25,061 bases of DNA from CAZVEE01 sp964625525 (GTDB taxonomy: Bacteria > Pseudomonadota > Alphaproteobacteria > JAJFIK01), in the NCBI GenBank assembly GCA_964625525.1, contig CAZVEE010000050.1:1-25061 (forward strand), given 5' to 3'. Position numbers and translations under genes: made by a program. This document shows, piece after piece, positions 14,760 to 22,202 of the stretch. Below the pieces are notes generated by a model. That model made no database searches. It was not told the origin of the DNA and worked only from the letters and a program-made list of their open reading frames with translations. Numbering within the stretch: the stretch's first letter is position 1; each line of letters starts with the position of its first letter.

Positions 14760-16733
14760 TCAACGGATTTCAGCGGCGCTCTGCCCTTTTTTTAAAGCCC
14801 GAACAAGGAAGCGCGCCGGGTGCACCGAGGCCAAAAGATCTCGTTCCAAAGGCGGAGGGTCCCCACAAACCTGGCTTGCCACCAGCTCCGCCAACAGCGG
14901 CGCGGTTGTGAGACCGCGCGATCCCAGGCCGGTCATGGTCATCAGATGCGGCCAATACTCCGCTTGCGGATAAGCATGTGTAGGACCCCGCGCCCTCAAT
15001 TGTGCATAGTGTTGCTCGTAGCAATCGATGCGGGGCAAGGGGCCGGCCACAGGCATATGGTCTGGGGTCGTGGCGCGGATAGCCAGGCGCGCTTCTAGCC
15101 CTTCGGATGGGGATAGGCCCGTGAATAGGGGCAAAAGCCCAGCACACAGGCCCAGATTGTGCTGATGCCCGGCCAGCAGGGCGGCCTCAGGGTCCACAGC
15201 GTCCGTGACAGAGTCATAAGTGGCGCCGAGAACCGTGCCACCGCCGGGCAGGGGCGCAGCATAACCACCATAGGTGACGGCGCGGGCAAGCGGGCGCGCG
15301 GTTTCGGTGATGATGGACAACTGCCCCCGTGAGGCGCGCAACGGCAGTGCGGCCCCACCCGGTGCCCCCGCCACGGCCATGCCATGGGCCATGATGACAA
15401 GATCCGCATCCAGAGTGTCAATGGCGTGTTGTGCATCACGCAGGGTCAGGCGCCACCCATCCGCGCGTGGTGCCATCGCCGTGAGGGTGGCCTGACGCAC
15501 AGGGGCATCACCGGCCAGGTGACGCACCAATGCAGCAGGATCAAGGGCACCAGCGGCGGCCTGAAAAAGGCCTGGCCGCGTGACCGGTGCGCCGGCAAGG
15601 TCGCTGGCCTCGCGGCGGGTCAGGGGGCGCATCCAGTCGAGCGGCAGCGCCTGGGCCATGACCAGGGCCTGTTGGCGGCGCCAGTCGGCCTCGTCCCGGG
15701 CCAGTTGCACAACCCCTTGGGTCAGGTCTGGGGCGCCCGTCTCACTCGCCAGCAGGCGGCGCACATAGGCCAGAGCCGCACAGTGGAACCGTCCGGCAGC
15801 TGATGGTTTCACCGTCAGGCGAGGTGTGATCAGGCCGCGCGGATTGCCCGACGCCTCGGCCGCCAAGTGCCCGTGGCGTTCTAAGATGAGGGCATCCACG
15901 CCGCGCCGGCGCAAGGCCCCGGCCAGGGAGGCCCCCGCAATGCCGCCGCCCACGATCACCGTGCGCCGAGGCCGGGGTGAGGTTGGTGCCGGAGCGAACC
16001 AGGGCGCGGTCCGGCTGAGCGGACCCGAGCCATAATACCGACCCCGGAGCATATCGCGCTTGGCGCCGAACCCCGGTGCCTTCTCCACCGTGAAGCCGGC
16101 ATCTGTCAATCCTCGGCGCACGGCCCCGGCCACGGTGAACGTGGCGAGCCGCGTATCCGGCGCGCTCAGGCGGGCGAGCTGCGCAAAGACCGCCGGGCTC
16201 CACATGTCCGGATTGCGCGCGGGCGCAAAGCCATCCAGGAACCAGGCATCGATGCGGGCGTCGAGGGCCGCGAGCATGGGCTCGGCGTGCCCGTGCAGCA
16301 GGGTGAGGTGGACGCGGCCGTGGTTGAGATGGAGGCGGTGAAAGCCCGGCAGGGGGCGATCATAGGCCCGGCACAGCGCGCTACTCAGCGCGCCGAGCGC
16401 AGGCCAGGCCGCATGGGCGGCCCGTAACTGGGTGGCACTGAGGGGATAGGCCTCGACGGCGATGTAGTGAAGGCGCGCGGGCGCGCGGGGCGCGCGGCGC
16501 CACAGGTCCCAGGCGGCAAGGAAATTGAGGCCAGTGCCGAAGCCGGTTTCTCCGATCACGAATGAGTCGCGGCCGGCCCATCGGACGGCAAGGTCGGTGC
16601 CGTCCAGAAATACATGGCGGGTTTCCGCCAAACCGTCTTCCGGGGAGAAATAAATATCACCAAAGCGCGCCGAAACTGGCGTGCCGCCGTCACGCCATAA
16701 AAGGCCCGGGGCGCTGGTCTGCCCGTGGGACAT
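14760..16733 (-). CDS. mnmC: Bifunctional tRNA mnm5s2U biosynthesis protein MnmC
   Basis: 657 residues. The N-terminal SAM-dependent methyltransferase domain carries GETGFGTGLN (61-70) and WFLDGFAPARNPDMW with Asp168, both diagnostic of MnmD/MnmC. The C-terminal FAD oxidoreductase domain starts at VIVGGGIAGASLAGAL (GGGIAGAS at 262-269) and includes NPRGLITPRL and GSRGLTTAPLLAE near the end. The fused enzyme removes the carboxymethyl group from cmnm5(s2)U34 of tRNA and methylates the resulting amine. The frame is open to 17066, but the earlier 111 codons are Arg/Pro-rich shadow of the Rieske gene. aggag six bases before the ATG at 16733 and the conserved start of the methyltransferase (RFGDIYFSPEDG) fix the start. 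It overlaps the Rieske gene by 44 bases. Confidence 0.93.
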   Translation of the reverse strand: MSHGQTSAPGLLWRDGGTPVSARFGDIYFSPEDGLAETRHVFLDGTDLAVRWAGRDSFVIGETGFGTGLNFLAAWDLWRRAPRAPARLHYIAVEAYPLSATQLRAAHAAWPALGALSSALCRAYDRPLPGFHRLHLNHGRVHLTLLHGHAEPMLAALDARIDAWFLDGFAPARNPDMWSPAVFAQLARLSAPDTRLATFTVAGAVRRGLTDAGFTVEKAPGFGAKRDMLRGRYYGSGPLSRTAPWFAPAPTSPRPRRTVIVGGGIAGASLAGALRRRGVDALILERHGHLAAEASGNPRGLITPRLTVKPSAAGRFHCAALAYVRRLLASETGAPDLTQGVVQLARDEADWRRQQALVMAQALPLDWMRPLTRREASDLAGAPVTRPGLFQAAAGALDPAALVRHLAGDAPVRQATLTAMAPRADGWRLTLRDAQHAIDTLDADLVIMAHGMAVAGAPGGAALPLRASRGQLSIITETARPLARAVTYGGYAAPLPGGGTVLGATYDSVTDAVDPEAALLAGHQHNLGLCAGLLPLFTGLSPSEGLEARLAIRATTPDHMPVAGPLPRIDCYEQHYAQLRARGPTHAYPQAEYWPHLMTMTGLGSRGLTTAPLLAELVASQVCGDPPPLERDLLASVHPARFLVRALKKGQSAAEIR

Positions 16734-18477
16734 CCGTCTCCTGACCGGTTTGGGGCGAGCGGGGAAGGGGCGCGTCCGAGCGCAGCTTCGGCAGGGTGGC
16801 GTGCTCTGGCGCGGGCGGAGGGCCGGGCATGGGCGGAGGGGCTGGTGCGGCCTCGGCCTCGGGCACGGTTTGGAGGTTCGGCTCGGGCGCGGCGGCCTGT
16901 TGTCTTGCAGGGGGCTGTTGTCTTGCTGCGGGCTCTGGCGTTGCACCGGGATCCGGTGCGGCCGGCGCGGGTGCGGTGTGCGTTGATGGCGGGTCCGTGT
17001 CCGCAGCGTTGGCATCATCCCTCGCAGGGGTGTGGCGGGGCGGGCCCACATGGGGCGGTTCGCCAAGATACGCCATTAAGACCGCGTGGAAATGCCGGAT
17101 GCGCCGTTCCTGATCGCTGAGATAAAGGCCCTCACAGCCTCGGCTGCGCAGGCCTTTTTGCACCTCCTCCAGCATGGCCGCGTCTTGATCCAGCACTTCG
17201 CCGAAGCGAATCTCGCCATACCCATGGCCGGAATGGGCCGCGCGTTCGCGAGGGCGCGCCGGATCTTGATAGACGAGCGTCTGCACATCGCAATAGCAGC
17301 GGTTGGGGTCCTCTTCATGCGGACGGACCCGCAACAACAACACATAGTCTGAGAAGATGTTCACCGAGACATTCGGGAAGATCGTATAGTTATAATTATC
17401 CGTGAGCTGTTCATCATTGAGGTGCCGATAAGGCAAATGCGGCAGCCGGTCCTGGATTTCGCGCTTGGCCTTTTGGATGGCGCGGCGGGCGGCCTCGGGC
17501 CGATTGTCGAAATTGCGCGGGTGGACGCCCAGCGCTTCGAGCTGGCGGGCGGTTTCCGGCGCGATGGTGGCCCGGTCCGCATGACGCGTTGAGGGAATGA
17601 AAAAAGGCACCAGCATGCGGCTGTGGCGGCCATAGGTATCGATCTGGACGTGATAATCCTCCGTCCACGGCAAAAGCTGCGGATGGACGGCTTTCACATG
17701 GGTGGTTTCGGAAAAGGCGTCCATGGCCGTTTTCCAATTGCAGGGCCACTCTACCGTCTTGTCCATGCTGTGGACGAGCGCTTCCCACTGATAGCAGTTG
17801 AGATGCTCTGGCAGCATTTCCAGGAAGACGGAAAGCGGCTCGGCGTCTGAATTGAAATTCACGAACACCCAGCCAGCCCAGCTTTCACACGTGACCGGCT
17901 TCAGATCGAGCGTGCCCTGGGGCAGGCCATCACGGAAGGTCTCGGGGTCGGGGACGGCCTTAAGCTTTCCGTCAACGGACCATTCCCAATTGTGATAAGG
18001 GCATACGAAGCCGGTGACATTATAGCTCGCGCGGGCGTCTGCATCGTCGGGCACCAGGCGGTTGCCGCGATGGGGGGAGACGTTGAAGAAGGCGCGGATG
18101 CTGTCGTCCCACTGGCGCACGATGAGGATGGATTCGTGACCCAGGCTGTAGAGCCGGGTGTCGCCGGGCTGGGGGATATCCGTCTCGCGGATGGTCAGGA
18201 GCCAGGAGCGGGTCCACAAGCCGTCCCACTCCCGGGTCATGAAAGCGGGGTCGGTGTAGCGGCGGGCCGGGATGCGGCCGCTGCCCAGATCTGGATCGGG
18301 GGCCTTGTCCATGGGCGTGCCGTGGCCGTCGCGCGGGCTCGCGCGTTCTGGCGCCGGCGCATAAAGCTCGGTCGCGGGGAACGGGGTGTTGGGGTTCACG
18401 GGCTTGGTCTTAAAGCGTGGGCGGGTGATCAGGAACTCACCCTCCTGCTTCGATGATGTCCAGGGAAACAGCGCCAT
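16690..18477 (-). CDS. Rieske-type aromatic ring-hydroxylating oxygenase alpha subunit-like, altered Fe-S site, long C-terminal tail
   Basis: 595 residues. The Rieske domain (about 75-215) has NVSPHRGN and CPYHNW: Ser134-x-His136 and Cys159-x2-His162. The family needs CxH...CxxH, so one 2Fe-2S ligand is Ser; codon tcc differs from tgc (Cys) by one base. The interval between His136 and Cys159 is 22 residues, longer than the usual 15-17. The catalytic domain keeps the mononuclear iron motif ETTHVKAVHPQ (Glu257, His260, His265). Residues 472-595 form a Pro/Ala/Gln-rich tail with no fold that members normally lack; mnmC starts inside it. Without a ferredoxin or reductase gene nearby the substrate and electron source are unknown. 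It lies 113 bases downstream of the E1-beta-like gene, on the same strand. Confidence 0.85.
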   Translation of the reverse strand: MALFPWTSSKQEGEFLITRPRFKTKPVNPNTPFPATELYAPAPERASPRDGHGTPMDKAPDPDLGSGRIPARRYTDPAFMTREWDGLWTRSWLLTIRETDIPQPGDTRLYSLGHESILIVRQWDDSIRAFFNVSPHRGNRLVPDDADARASYNVTGFVCPYHNWEWSVDGKLKAVPDPETFRDGLPQGTLDLKPVTCESWAGWVFVNFNSDAEPLSVFLEMLPEHLNCYQWEALVHSMDKTVEWPCNWKTAMDAFSETTHVKAVHPQLLPWTEDYHVQIDTYGRHSRMLVPFFIPSTRHADRATIAPETARQLEALGVHPRNFDNRPEAARRAIQKAKREIQDRLPHLPYRHLNDEQLTDNYNYTIFPNVSVNIFSDYVLLLRVRPHEEDPNRCYCDVQTLVYQDPARPRERAAHSGHGYGEIRFGEVLDQDAAMLEEVQKGLRSRGCEGLYLSDQERRIRHFHAVLMAYLGEPPHVGPPRHTPARDDANAADTDPPSTHTAPAPAAPDPGATPEPAARQQPPARQQAAAPEPNLQTVPEAEAAPAPPPMPGPPPAPEHATLPKLRSDAPLPRSPQTGQETDVPRADQRPGPFMA

Positions 18478-18590
18478 GACCTGCTCCGCTTACTCCACGC
18501 CCGTACCGCCCGCGGCGACTCTCACACCAGCCTACCGGTCAGGATGGCGGCTTTCAGGGCCCGTGCGCAAGAGACCATTGCGACAGGGAG

Positions 18591-19544
18591 TCACCAGCCC
18601 TTAACCAAATCATGCAGGTCCTGGGCCAGGGCATCGGTATCTTGCGTGTGTTCTGGGACCTGAATGCGCACGATAGGGGCGATGAGAGTGGAAAACCCCT
18701 TTTCCGCCGCCAGCGACACCAGCGGGTCCATGAGCGCGCAGGGGCCGCCGCTTTCTACTACGGCCAACCGGCCGGTGCGGGCGAGAGAGCCGAGCAAAGC
18801 GGCCTCGTCAAAGGGGGCGAGCGTGCGCGGGTCGATGACTTCGCAGTCTATGCCCTCTTGGGCAGCGAGGCGATCGGCGGCGCGCACGGTCTGGGCCACC
18901 AGCGCGGAGAAGGCGAGCACGGTGATGTCGCCGCCCGGCCGGGCGATCCGGGCGCGCGCGAAGGGCAACGGGGCCCGCGCCGGGGCGGCGGCCTCGGCGG
19001 GGCTGTCATGCTCCAAAAGCAAAACGGGGGTGGCAAGGCGCAAGGCCTGGGCCATGAGCCCGTGCGCGTCCGTCAGGGTCGCTGGCGCGGCGACCGTGAG
19101 CAGGCCACTGCGTGCGGCGAGGGCCGCGCTGGCCCGCACGGCACTGGGACCGGGGGCGAGACGGGCGCGCAGGATCAGCGGCAGAGTGCCGCTGCCGGCC
19201 GTGCCGGTGTGGAGCGAGCGACGATGGCGCAGCAGCTCATCCACCAGGCCGTCGAGACGATCAAGCGCGGTCAGGTCCACCACCACGCGCAAGCCGCCGA
19301 GCGCCGCGCCGACCGCCGCGCCCATGACCATCTCGCCCTGATGCGGCAGGCGCATGACCCGCCAGGGACCGAATTCCTTGTGCAGCGCCCGCGCCAGCGG
19401 CGGCAGATCGGCAATACCGCGCGTGCCCTCGCTCTCCAGAGGGTCCGGCGTCGCCGTAAGCAGGGTCAGCCGGTCGTCCATGCGCATGGCGGCCTGGATG
19501 CAGGCATCGACCGTGTCGGCCATGGTGAGCGTCTGGACCGTCAT
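18591..19544 (-). CDS. E1-beta-like transketolase-fold protein, catalytic residues not conserved
   Basis: 317 residues resembling the beta subunit of 2-oxoacid dehydrogenase E1. The pyrimidine-domain strand pattern (GAAVGAALGGLRVVVDLTALDRLDGLVDELL) and the C-terminal transketolase domain (GDITVLAFSALVAQTVRAADRLAAQEGIDCEVIDPRTLAPFDEAALLGS) are clear. Typical members have a GE(D/E)V motif near residue 28-32, an ITE-x-GF segment whose Glu activates thiamine diphosphate, and an HSQ motif. Here these are LTLLTATPDP, RLPHQGEM (His68 at the Glu position by my alignment) and SAVRASAAL, and the final VPMPY-type motif is absent. The start ATG overlaps the stop of the E1-alpha-like gene as ATGA, so both are made together. 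It is either an inactive subunit, a strongly diverged enzyme, or a structural relative with another ligand. Confidence 0.8.
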   Translation of the reverse strand: MTVQTLTMADTVDACIQAAMRMDDRLTLLTATPDPLESEGTRGIADLPPLARALHKEFGPWRVMRLPHQGEMVMGAAVGAALGGLRVVVDLTALDRLDGLVDELLRHRRSLHTGTAGSGTLPLILRARLAPGPSAVRASAALAARSGLLTVAAPATLTDAHGLMAQALRLATPVLLLEHDSPAEAAAPARAPLPFARARIARPGGDITVLAFSALVAQTVRAADRLAAQEGIDCEVIDPRTLAPFDEAALLGSLARTGRLAVVESGGPCALMDPLVSLAAEKGFSTLIAPIVRIQVPEHTQDTDALAQDLHDLVKGW

Positions 19545-20410
19545 GCTCGCACCTCTGAGCGGGGCGCGGGGAAGGCGGCGTTGAGCGCGCGGGCGACCTG
19601 GGCGTCAGCGATGGCCAAGCGATCGGCGTCGAACAGGTCAGCGGCGATGGCTTTTTCGCGAAAGACCGTCAAACAGTCCGCCGGACCCACCAGCGCTTCG
19701 ATGAGGCTGGGGCCACGCCCGGCGCGGGCCTTGGCGACGGTCGCGACGGCGGCGTGGTGCACGGCAAAGAAGTCGCAGGCGCGCAGGGCCACCGCGTCAA
19801 GGCCGAAGCTGCGGGCCCGCTCGATAAAGGGGCCCTGGGGTTGCGGATCGCGGCCGGGGCGCAGGGCCGGGTCGTCCTCGCGCACGGGGCGACTGATCAC
19901 CAGCAGAAGCGGTAGGGCCATGGCCGCGGCAGCGGCAAGCATATCCACCGTGCGGCCTTCGCTCAGGCAGGATGCGTCCAAATGGGCCACGACCACCGAT
20001 TGAGGCGCGAGCGCCCGGCGCGCGATGGCGGTGCCAAGGATCACCGCCGGGCTGGCGCCTGCATAGGTCTCAACGTGCGGGCCATCCTCCTGCGCATCCA
20101 GGTCGAGATCTTTGAGCAGGGCGGCGCGGCGGTCGGACTGCCCCCCGTTCCCTTCGCGCCCGAACATGCGCAAGGCGAGATCATCCAGGCTGGCACCCGC
20201 AGCCAGCCCGTGGGCCGGGCTGATCGCCGAGGCGCAGACGTGATCACCGCCGCGCAGCGCCATGGCGAGGCCGATCAGCAAAGACTCCGGAACACGCGTT
20301 TCAAGAGGATTGGCCGAGGTGGATGCTCGCATGGCAAAGCCTCGCATGCCTTGCATGCGATGATAGGCTTCCAAAAGCGCGCGACGCGAGAGCGGCACTG
20401 GCTTCCCCAC
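19541..20410 (-). CDS. E1-alpha-like thiamine-diphosphate-dehydrogenase-fold protein, ThDP motif lost
   Basis: 289 residues from a GTG start at 20410; usual E1-alpha subunits have about 320-370. The fold is recognisable: LLEAYHRMQGMRGFAMRA, LLIGLAMALRGGDHVCAS, GASLDDLALRMFG, YAGASPAVILGTAIARR and the final ARAGRGPSLIEALVG. The ThDP/Mg motif, normally GDG(A)...CENN, reads HLDASCLSEG (144-147 LDAS) ... VISRPV, so both the GDG and the Asn ligands are missing; the HRGHG-type His motif is replaced by AISPAHG. It probably does not bind ThDP in the normal way. It pairs with the E1-beta-like protein, the two overlapping by ATGA. An alternative is a diverged acetoin/branched-chain-type E1. Confidence 0.78.
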   Translation of the reverse strand: MGKPVPLSRRALLEAYHRMQGMRGFAMRASTSANPLETRVPESLLIGLAMALRGGDHVCASAISPAHGLAAGASLDDLALRMFGREGNGGQSDRRAALLKDLDLDAQEDGPHVETYAGASPAVILGTAIARRALAPQSVVVAHLDASCLSEGRTVDMLAAAAAMALPLLLVISRPVREDDPALRPGRDPQPQGPFIERARSFGLDAVALRACDFFAVHHAAVATVAKARAGRGPSLIEALVGPADCLTVFREKAIAADLFDADRLAIADAQVARALNAAFPAPRSEVRA

Positions 20411-20647
20411 GTAAACCCCACATTTCCTGTTTCATATCGTAACATGGCCGCGGGTCGTTTGTGCGCTGCGTCGACAGCTTTTTTTGCCTCTGTGACCGAT
20501 TGCGCGGGGGCGCGGCGGCGACGTCCGGCGCCTTGGTTTGGACGTAATCAGAAGGCCAGGGCGCTTGTCCGGCGCTGGGTGGGTCTGCCACGCTGGGTCT
20601 AACAGCGCGCGGACAATGCGCTGACACATCACATGGGAGGATTGGTC
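20411..20647. other. Divergent intergenic region
   Basis: 237 bases between the E1-alpha-like gene and the SDR gene, read in opposite directions, so it must hold both promoters. It includes an AT-richer segment (ccacatttcctgtttcatatcgtaac, near 20419-20444) and a T-run at 20481-20487. No gene or strong dyad was seen. Confidence 0.5.
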
Positions 20648-21592
20648 ATGACCGAGAACACAGGACAGCCACAGAGCGGCATACCCGCCAGCGAGGCTCA
20701 CGTCTTCCATCCGGGACTGCTCGCCGGGCATCGCATTCTCGTCACCGGCGGTGGCACAGGGCTCGGCAAGGAAATGACCGAGCACTACATGCGACTTGGC
20801 GCCGATGTGCTCATCTCCGGCCGGCGGGGACCGGTGCTGGAGGAGACAGCGGCGGAGCTGATGGCGCGCCATCCGCAGGGCGGGCGCGTGACGCCGTTGG
20901 TGTGCGATATCCGCGTGCCCGACGCGGTGGAAGACACGGTGGAGGCGGCCTTTGCCGGCGGGCCGTTGACGGGCCTTGTGAACAACGCGGCCGGCAATTT
21001 CATCTCGCCGACCAAGGATCTGAGCCATCGCGGCTTTGACGCCATCGCCAATATCGTCTTCCACGGCACGTTCTATATGACCCATGCGGTGGGGCGGCGC
21101 TGGATCGAGGCCGGCCACCGGGGCAGTGTGATTTCCATCCTGACCACATGGATCTGGAATGGCGGGCCGTTCACCGTGCCCTCCGCCATGTCCAAGGCCG
21201 CCGTCAATGTGATGACCAAATCCCTGGCGGTGGAGTGGGGCCCCTATGGCATTCGCCTGAACGCCATCGCCCCCGGCCCGTTTCCCACCAAAGGGGCGTG
21301 GGAGCGCCTCAACCCCGGCGAAAGCACGGACACTGCCACCTCGGCCTCAAGCGGGTACAACCCCATGGGCCGCGTCGGGGCCATGCACGAGTTGACCAAT
21401 CTGGCCGTGTTTCTCATGAGCCAAGGCTGCGATTACCTCACCGGTCAAACCATTGCCATTGACGGCGGGTTGCATTTGGCCAGCGGCGGCAATTTTTCCG
21501 GCCTTTCAAGCCTTTCCGAAGAGGACTGGGCGGCCGTCCGTGATATGATCAAATCCGCGAATGCAAAGGACCGCAGTCAGCGGTCCGTGTAG
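20648..21592 (+). CDS. SDR family oxidoreductase, DECR1-like 2,4-dienoyl-CoA reductase
   Basis: 314 residues. NADP-binding TGGGTGLG at 33-40, NNAAGNF at 112-118, and the C-terminal half closely follows human DECR1: PSAMSKAAVNVMTKSLAVEWG, then GIRLNAIAPGPFPTKGAW and TGQTIAIDGG. DECR-type SDRs do not use the classical YxxxK; they keep the Lys (Lys183 here) and take the Tyr from an upstream position. In this protein that segment is SILTTWIWNGG, so Trp168/Trp170 occupies the region where I expect Tyr. The role would be NADPH reduction of 2,4-dienoyl-CoA in unsaturated fatty-acid breakdown. ggagg about 10 bases before the ATG at 20648 sets the start over an in-frame start at 20633. It is followed after 10 bases by the methyltransferase-like gene. 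Confidence 0.9.
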   Translation: MTENTGQPQSGIPASEAHVFHPGLLAGHRILVTGGGTGLGKEMTEHYMRLGADVLISGRRGPVLEETAAELMARHPQGGRVTPLVCDIRVPDAVEDTVEAAFAGGPLTGLVNNAAGNFISPTKDLSHRGFDAIANIVFHGTFYMTHAVGRRWIEAGHRGSVISILTTWIWNGGPFTVPSAMSKAAVNVMTKSLAVEWGPYGIRLNAIAPGPFPTKGAWERLNPGESTDTATSASSGYNPMGRVGAMHELTNLAVFLMSQGCDYLTGQTIAIDGGLHLASGGNFSGLSSLSEEDWAAVRDMIKSANAKDRSQRSV

Positions 21593-21602
21593 GGAGCAGA
21601 TC

Positions 21603-22190
21603 ATGGCGGCATCCGGATCCTGGCGGNNNNNNNNNNNNNNNNNNNNNNNNNNNNNNNNNNNNNNNNNNNNNNNNNNNNNNNNNNNNNNNNNNNNNNNNNN
21701 NNNNNNNNNNNNNNNNNNNNNNNNNNTGGCGGCATCCGGATCCTGGCGGGCTTCGGAGCCGCTGTTTTTGCTTTGTGTGGGCGCGGGGCTGTTCGGGGAG
21801 GCGTTCCGGCCGCTGAGTTTTGACAACGTGCTGTCGACGCCGTGGCGGATCGTCCTGGGGCTCGGTATGATTGCGGCTGGGGTGGCGCTTAATCGCTGGG
21901 CGCAGGCGGCGTTGGCGCGGTATGATCAGTCTTCGGACCATATGGTCAAGCCGACACGGCTTGTCACCGGCGGGCCGTTCGCATGGTCGCGCAATCCGCT
22001 CTATATCGCGATTCTGGTGCTGGGCGCTGGCTTCGGGCTGCTGCTCAATGGGCCGTGGGTGCTGGTGATGATGGCGCCCATGGCTGTCTTGGTGCGTATC
22101 GTGCTGATTGGTCCGGAAGAACAGGAGCTGATGGCCCTGTTCCCCCAAGACTATGCGGCCTATCGCAGGCGGGTGCGCCGATGGCTGTGA
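21603..22190 (+). CDS. Isoprenylcysteine carboxyl methyltransferase (ICMT/PEMT)-like membrane protein, interrupted by assembly gap
   Basis: The frame runs from the ATG at 21603 through 100 N. If the duplicated 23-base flanks are one sequence, the protein is 154 residues with about four hydrophobic segments (LFLLCVGAGLFGEAF, WRIVLGLGMIAAGVAL, YIAILVLGAGFGLLL, WVLVMMAPMAVLVRIVLI). The family core is VTGGPFAWSRNPLYIAI (80-95), followed by EEQELMALFPQDYAAYRRRVRRW at the C-terminus, as in small bacterial ICMT-like proteins. The eukaryotic homologue methylates prenylated C-terminal cysteines with SAM; bacterial substrates are unknown. agggagcag precedes the ATG, 10 bases after the SDR stop, so it is likely in the same operon. 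It converges on dxs with only 12 bases between stops. Confidence 0.85.
   Translation: MAASGSWRXXXXXXXXXXXXXXXXXXXXXXXXXXXXXXXXXXAASGSWRASEPLFLLCVGAGLFGEAFRPLSFDNVLSTPWRIVLGLGMIAAGVALNRWAQAALARYDQSSDHMVKPTRLVTGGPFAWSRNPLYIAILVLGAGFGLLLNGPWVLVMMAPMAVLVRIVLIGPEEQELMALFPQDYAAYRRRVRRWL
21604..21749. repeat. 23-bp direct repeat flanking a 100-N scaffold gap (21627-21726)
   Basis: tggcggcatccggatcctgg plus cgg occurs at 21604-21626 immediately left of the N run and again at 21727-21749 immediately right of it. Exactly 100 N is a conventional placeholder length. Merging the two copies keeps the reading frame (MAASGSWR then ASEPLF), so the two contigs almost certainly overlap and the gap is not real sequence. 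Confidence 0.95.
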
Positions 22191-22202
22191 CGCCCCCTCG
22201 GG

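Noticed and set aside
16734..17066. 111-codon N-terminal extension of mnmC
   Set aside because: Arg/Pro-rich sequence read in the wrong frame of the Rieske Pro/Ala tail; the Shine-Dalgarno and conserved MnmC N-terminus point to 16733.
18612..20003. 463-codon plus-strand open frame
   Set aside because: It lies antisense to the E1-like genes, is Arg/Gly/Ala-rich and shows no family motif. It is a product of high GC at codon third positions.
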